Notes under the pieces: model-generated
Database searches by the model: none
Seen by the model: the letters and a program-made list of their open reading frames with translations, nothing else
Told to the model about the DNA's origin: nothing
Translations under genes and position numbers: made by a program
Shown here: positions 5,191 to 8,479 of the stretch, one piece after another
How the letters are laid out: the number at the start of each line of letters is the position of its first letter
How positions within the stretch are numbered: the first letter of the stretch is position 1
NCBI GenBank assembly: GCA_016207225.1
Contig: JACQQB010000056.1
Coordinates: forward strand, 1-8,479
DNA: 8,479 nt
DNA from: Microcaldota archaeon
Lineage (GTDB): Archaea; Micrarchaeota; Micrarchaeia; Burarchaeales; JACQQB01
Direction of reading: 5' to 3'

Positions 5191-5197
5191 ATATAAA
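5191..5197 (+). promoter_or_regulatory. Probable TATA box of the grpE-dnaK-dnaJ operon
   Basis: ATATAAA preceded by CAAGGAG (purine-rich, BRE-like) predicts a start near 5220, so the leader would be 23 or 47 bases depending on which grpE ATG is used. A weaker AATTTAGTA at 5211-5219 is 28 bases before the ATG at 5243 and is an alternative. Confidence 0.42.
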
Positions 5198-5266
5198 GAT
5201 TATCTGGTCAAATTTAGTATTGTTTTAGATTAAACTCTGTTGATGGTATTTTATTTTAGTGATTTC

Positions 5267-5776
5267 ATGGAAGAAACAGAAGATAAGAAATTGATGGGTG
5301 AAGAAAAGCCAGAAGAATTGGTCAGTAGGGAAATGGAGTTTAAAAAGCAGGTTGAAGAACTGACAGAGCACTTGAAAAGATTGCAGGCAGAATTTGAGAA
5401 TTATAAAAAAAGAGTCGCAAAGGAGAGAGAAGAGACAAGAAGATTGGCAAGTAAAGATTTGGTTGTTAAGTTGTTGCCTTTCTTGGATGAGTTTGAGCTT
5501 TCATTAAAAGCGTTTGCAAGGTCAAAGGATGAGAATCATAAAGGCTTGAAGTTGCTGCATGAGAATTTGCTTTCAATATTAAGAAGGGAAGGGTTGGATG
5601 AGATTAAGTCTCTGGGGGAGAAGTTTGACCCTTATGCTCATGAGGTTGCAAACATGGAAGAAAGCGATAAAGAGGAAGGGACAGTAGTTGGGGTCATTCG
5701 CAAAGGTTATGTTTTGAATGGTAATGTGATAAGGCATGCTCTTGTGAGCGTTGCAAAAATGAAAGAAACTAAATAA
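5267..5776 (+). CDS. grpE: Nucleotide exchange factor GrpE
   Basis: GrpE is a cytoplasmic dimer that makes DnaK release ADP and so resets the Hsp70 cycle. From the ATG at 5267 it has 169 residues: an acidic N-terminus (1-25), a long coiled-coil helix (about 22-62, with HLKRLQAEFENYKKRVAKER), a four-helix bundle part (63-112) and the C-terminal beta domain carrying the signature FDPYAHEVANME, VVGVIRKGYVLNGNVIRHALVSV. In-frame ATG at 5243 and TTG at 5240 would add 8 or 9 residues (MVFYFSDF) that are hydrophobic and unlike the usual acidic GrpE start; 5267 is preferred and has a partial GTGAT site, but a leaderless start at 5243 is not excluded. It is the first gene of the operon, with dnaK 9 bases downstream. 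Confidence 0.95.
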   Translation: MEETEDKKLMGEEKPEELVSREMEFKKQVEELTEHLKRLQAEFENYKKRVAKEREETRRLASKDLVVKLLPFLDEFELSLKAFARSKDENHKGLKLLHENLLSILRREGLDEIKSLGEKFDPYAHEVANMEESDKEEGTVVGVIRKGYVLNGNVIRHALVSVAKMKETK

Positions 5777-5781
5777 GGTGA
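5776..5781 (+). promoter_or_regulatory. Shine-Dalgarno site of dnaK
   Basis: AGGTGA overlaps the last base of the grpE stop codon and stands 4 bases before the dnaK ATG at 5786. It supports coupled translation of the two genes within one transcript. Confidence 0.6.
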
Positions 5782-5785
5782 GATT

Positions 5786-7609
5786 ATGGCTAAAATAATT
5801 GGAATTGACTTGGGAACGGGAAACTCTGCAGCTTCAGTCCTAGAGGCAGGAAGACCAGTGATAGTTCCTAGTACAGAAGGAGTTACGCAGTATGGGAAAT
5901 CGTTTCCTTCATACGTTGCCCTTACAAAGGATGGACAGAGGCTGGTAGGCGAGCCGGCAAAGAGACAGGCCGTCGCAAACCCAGAAGGAACCGTGACTGC
6001 GTTCAAAAGAAAGATGGGTAGTGATTTCAAGTATGATATATTTGGGAAGCAGTACACTCCGCAGGAATTGAGTGCTTTCTTGTTGCAGAAGATTAAAACA
6101 GATGCAGAAGCATATTTGGGGGAGAAAGTAACCAAAGCAGTGATAACAGTTCCTGCTTATTTTAATGATAATCAGAGACAGGCAACCAAAGACGCGGGTG
6201 AGATAGCAGGCTTGGAAGTAGTTAGATTAGTTAATGAGCCTACAGCTGCTTGCTTGGCTTATGGACTGGATAAGGCTGGAAAAGAGCAGAAGATAATGGT
6301 CTTTGATCTTGGAGCAGGTACTTTGGATGTAACCATAATGGAGTTTGGTGGCGGAGTTTTTGAGGTAAAGTCTACAAGCGGAGATACGCAGCTAGGCGGA
6401 ACTGATATGGATAATGCCTTGGTGGAATTTTTAGCACTGACTTTCAAGAGGCAGAACAATGTGGATTTATGGAATGATAAGGTAGCGATGCAAAGGATAA
6501 GAGAAGCGGGTGAAAAGGCAAAAATAGAGTTGTCAACAACTTTAACGAGTGAGATAAACCTGCCATTTTTAGCATCCAATTCCTCAGGGCCGTTGCACTT
6601 TACTTACTCTTTGACCAGGGCTAAGCTGGAAGAGATAGTCAGGCCAATAATTGAAAGATGCAGGAATCCGGTAGAGCAGGCAATGAAGGACTCAAAGCTC
6701 GGGGCAAATGACATACATAAGGTAATAATGGTTGGTGGCCCGACAAGAATGCCAATCGTCCAAAAGTTTGTAGAGGATTTGACAGGTAAGAAGGTAGAAA
6801 GAGGAGTAGACCCGATGGAATGTGTGGCCATGGGTGCTGCAATACAGGCAGGTGTATTGGCTGGAGAAGTGAAGGACATTTTATTGCTGGATGTAACTCC
6901 TTTATCACTTGGGATAGAGACTTTGGGTGGGATATTGACCAAGCTTATTGACAGGAATACAACCATCCCGACTAAGAAGAGTCAGGTCTTTAGTACAGCT
7001 GCAGATTCACAGACTAGCGTAGATGTGCATATTTTCCAGGGAGAAAGGTCCATGGCAAGGGACAATGTAGAGCTCGGGAATATTAGTTTGGTAGGCATAC
7101 CACCTGCGCCAAGGGGAGTGCCGAAAATAGAGGTTACGTTTGACATTGATGCGAATGGGATATTGCATGTTGGTGCAAAGGATCTGGGCACTGGCAAGGA
7201 GCAGAAGATGCAGATAACCGCACCTCTTAAGATGAATAAGGAGGACATTGAGAATAAAATGAAGGATGCGGAGAAGTATGCTGAAGAGGATAAAAAAAGA
7301 TTAGAAGAAGCAGAAATCAAGAATGAGGCTGAGAGTTTAGTCTATACGAGTGAGAAAACTTTGGGTGAATTCAAAGACAAGGTCAGTAAGGAAAAAGTCG
7401 AGAGTATTGAAAAATCTGTCAAAGAGCTGAAGGATGCACTGGAGAGTAAGGAGATAGGCAGAATAAAGGAAAAGAAGGAGCAATTGGCAAAGGCAATACA
7501 GGAGATAGGCTCTTACATATATGAGCAAGCAGGTGCTAAGGGAAGTGAGAACAAGGGAGATGAAAAAACATACGATGCAGATTATAAGAAAGATGAAGAC
7601 AAGAAATAA
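5786..7609 (+). CDS. dnaK: Hsp70 chaperone DnaK
   Basis: This is the ATP-driven cytoplasmic Hsp70 that binds unfolded polypeptides. The 607 residues hold a nucleotide-binding domain (about 1-362), a conserved linker (DILLLDVTP, 364-372), a substrate-binding beta domain (to about 483), and a helical lid. The tail after 585 is Lys/Asp/Glu-rich and lacks EEVD. Recognisable blocks are GIDLGT (6-11), [13 protein letters not shown] (126-138), NEPTAA (150-155), VGGPTRMP (316-323) and FDIDANGIL (452-460); Lys74 aligns with catalytic K70 of E. coli. It lacks the insertion near residue 80 of Gram-negative DnaK, as archaeal homologues do, and it resembles Thermoplasma DnaK from memory. Two residues are unusual: Gly12 where Thr is normal in phosphate loop 1, and Ala177 in DLGAGT where Gly is normal in loop 2; Thr11 and Thr179 are kept. 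dnaJ starts 13 bases downstream. Confidence 0.97.
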   Translation: MAKIIGIDLGTGNSAASVLEAGRPVIVPSTEGVTQYGKSFPSYVALTKDGQRLVGEPAKRQAVANPEGTVTAFKRKMGSDFKYDIFGKQYTPQELSAFLLQKIKTDAEAYLGEKVTKAVITVPAYFNDNQRQATKDAGEIAGLEVVRLVNEPTAACLAYGLDKAGKEQKIMVFDLGAGTLDVTIMEFGGGVFEVKSTSGDTQLGGTDMDNALVEFLALTFKRQNNVDLWNDKVAMQRIREAGEKAKIELSTTLTSEINLPFLASNSSGPLHFTYSLTRAKLEEIVRPIIERCRNPVEQAMKDSKLGANDIHKVIMVGGPTRMPIVQKFVEDLTGKKVERGVDPMECVAMGAAIQAGVLAGEVKDILLLDVTPLSLGIETLGGILTKLIDRNTTIPTKKSQVFSTAADSQTSVDVHIFQGERSMARDNVELGNISLVGIPPAPRGVPKIEVTFDIDANGILHVGAKDLGTGKEQKMQITAPLKMNKEDIENKMKDAEKYAEEDKKRLEEAEIKNEAESLVYTSEKTLGEFKDKVSKEKVESIEKSVKELKDALESKEIGRIKEKKEQLAKAIQEIGSYIYEQAGAKGSENKGDEKTYDADYKKDEDKK

Positions 7610-7622
7610 GTTGTGAAAGCAT

Positions 7623-8479
7623 ATGCCGGCTAAAAGAGATTATTACGAGATTTTGGGAGTTAACAAGAATGCTAGTCTGGATGAGATAAAGCAGGTGTAC
7701 AGGAAATTAGCTTTGCAGTATCACCCCGATAGGAATAAGAGTAAGGAGGCGGAGGAGAAGTTCAAGGAAATTTCCGAGGCATATGCTGTTTTGAGTGACC
7801 AGGAGAAAAGAGCACAGTACGACAGGTTCGGGCACGCTGGTTTTGACAGGATGTATAGCGAGGAGGATATTTTCAGGAATGCTAATTTTGAGGATTTGTT
7901 CAGGGAGTTTGGGTTTAATGTGGACTTTGGCTTTGGAGGGCGAAGGGGCTTCAACATATTTGAGAGTTTTTTTGGTGGAGGGAGAAGGGAGTCTGGTGCA
8001 GATATTTATCTGGATCTGGAAGTGAGCCTGGAAGAAGTCGCGAAGGGTGTGCAGAAGGAACTGCATGTTCCGCATTCAAAAGTTTGCAGTAGATGCAGGG
8101 GGAGTAAGAGTGAACCTGGCTCAAAGGTTAGAGAGTGTGAACAGTGTGAGGGTACGGGAGAGATAAGAGTTGGAAACAGAAGGGGATTCATGACTTTTGT
8201 CACTGTGACTACTTGCAACAAGTGTGATGGTGAGGGTTATCGTATAGACAACCCGTGTAAAGATTGCAGAGGGAATGGCTTTGTCAGTGTGAATGAGAAA
8301 ATAAAAATTAATGTTCCGCCAGGTGTTGATACGGGTGCAAGGTTAAGGTTGGGTGGAATCGGGGAGTATGGAGAAGATGGGCCAGGAGACTTGTATTTGA
8401 GAATTTTTGTTAAAAAGCACCAGGTTTTTGGAAGAGTGGATGGGGATATAACTCTTGACAAGCAGGTTTCGTTTACGCA
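7623..8479 (+). CDS. dnaJ: Co-chaperone DnaJ, cut by the right edge
   Basis: DnaJ brings substrates to DnaK and triggers its ATP hydrolysis. The frame is open to the window end, showing 285 residues of an expected 370 or so. The J domain (about 5-70) has the essential HPD at 34-36 in QYHPDRN. A Phe-rich linker follows (about 78-120) with DIF, EDLF and GFGG, richer in Phe and Arg than in Gly. The zinc domain (about 155-220) has four CxxCxG motifs: Cys155/158, 172/175, 198/201 and 212/215. The first reads CSRCRGSK, with Lys replacing the final Gly; all eight metal ligands are present. The first C-terminal substrate domain follows ([17 protein letters not shown], then [17 protein letters not shown]). 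This is a class A, full-type DnaJ. The ATG at 7623 has only a weak GTGA upstream; it is the third gene of the operon. Confidence 0.95.
   Translation, partial: MPAKRDYYEILGVNKNASLDEIKQVYRKLALQYHPDRNKSKEAEEKFKEISEAYAVLSDQEKRAQYDRFGHAGFDRMYSEEDIFRNANFEDLFREFGFNVDFGFGGRRGFNIFESFFGGGRRESGADIYLDLEVSLEEVAKGVQKELHVPHSKVCSRCRGSKSEPGSKVRECEQCEGTGEIRVGNRRGFMTFVTVTTCNKCDGEGYRIDNPCKDCRGNGFVSVNEKIKINVPPGVDTGARLRLGGIGEYGEDGPGDLYLRIFVKKHQVFGRVDGDITLDKQVSFT

Noticed and set aside
5162..5233. 23-codon GTG-started frame in the grpE leader
   Set aside because: No Shine-Dalgarno site, no family pattern, and it overlaps TATA-like and repeat elements; more likely non-coding.
5707..7528. Long minus-strand frames opposite dnaK and the end of grpE
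   Set aside because: They arise from the purine-rich codon use of these genes; the translations are hydrophobic low-complexity and have no supporting signals.
7707..8461. Minus-strand and out-of-frame plus-strand ORFs over the right end
   Set aside because: The plus frame from 7623 encodes an unmistakable DnaJ with HPD and four zinc motifs, so these are shadows.
1..8479. Mobile elements, CRISPR arrays, defence islands
   Set aside because: No transposase, integrase, terminal repeats, regular direct repeats or nuclease genes were seen; genes are housekeeping-like with similar codon use.

Overview
The window looks archaeal. It has a Pyrococcus-type tyrosyl-tRNA synthetase, an archaeal form III-like RuBisCO, a Thermoplasma-like DnaK, TATA boxes 25-29 bases before several start codons (leaderless style), and GGTGA-type Shine-Dalgarno sites where a leader exists. 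A small-genome DPANN-type archaeon would fit the gene style, but this is inference and no single gene fixes the lineage. I see no tRNA, rRNA, CRISPR array or mobile element.

Left part (1-1865): the 3' part of an unrecognised gene runs in from the left edge. It converges, with a 2-base gap, on a tiny minus-strand gene (598-711) for an extremely basic 37-residue protein that resembles ribosomal protein eL41. That gene and tyrS (783-1865) diverge from a short region with one near-symmetric TATA box that could serve both strands. Both would then be translation genes under a shared control region.

Middle part (1866-5073): a RuBisCO large chain (1896-3188) keeps all the catalytic residues I could place, so it is probably an active carboxylase, most likely in archaeal nucleoside/AMP metabolism; the partner genes of that pathway are not in view. 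A cysteine-rich lipoprotein gene on the minus strand (3191-3772) ends 2 bases from it and encodes four degenerate repeats of about 27 residues. An unrecognised 231-residue protein with an Arg-rich N-terminus (3963-4658) has its own strong TATA box, a leader hairpin and a 7-base Shine-Dalgarno match. It converges on a winged helix-turn-helix regulator (4666-5073, minus).

Right part (5074-8479): grpE, dnaK and dnaJ lie in one close-packed plus-strand operon, the last cut by the window edge. GrpE is the exchange factor, DnaK the Hsp70 ATPase and DnaJ the J-domain co-chaperone, together a complete Hsp70 machine. The regulator is divergent from this operon, and the 193 bases between them hold three TATA-like boxes and several palindromes, which suggests that it controls both itself and the chaperones. 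DnaK has two unusual residues in its nucleotide-binding loops.

No gene-free stretch exceeds 300 bases. The most novel items are the unlisted eL41-like microgene, the repeat lipoprotein, the putative heat-shock switch, and the leadered Arg-rich protein.
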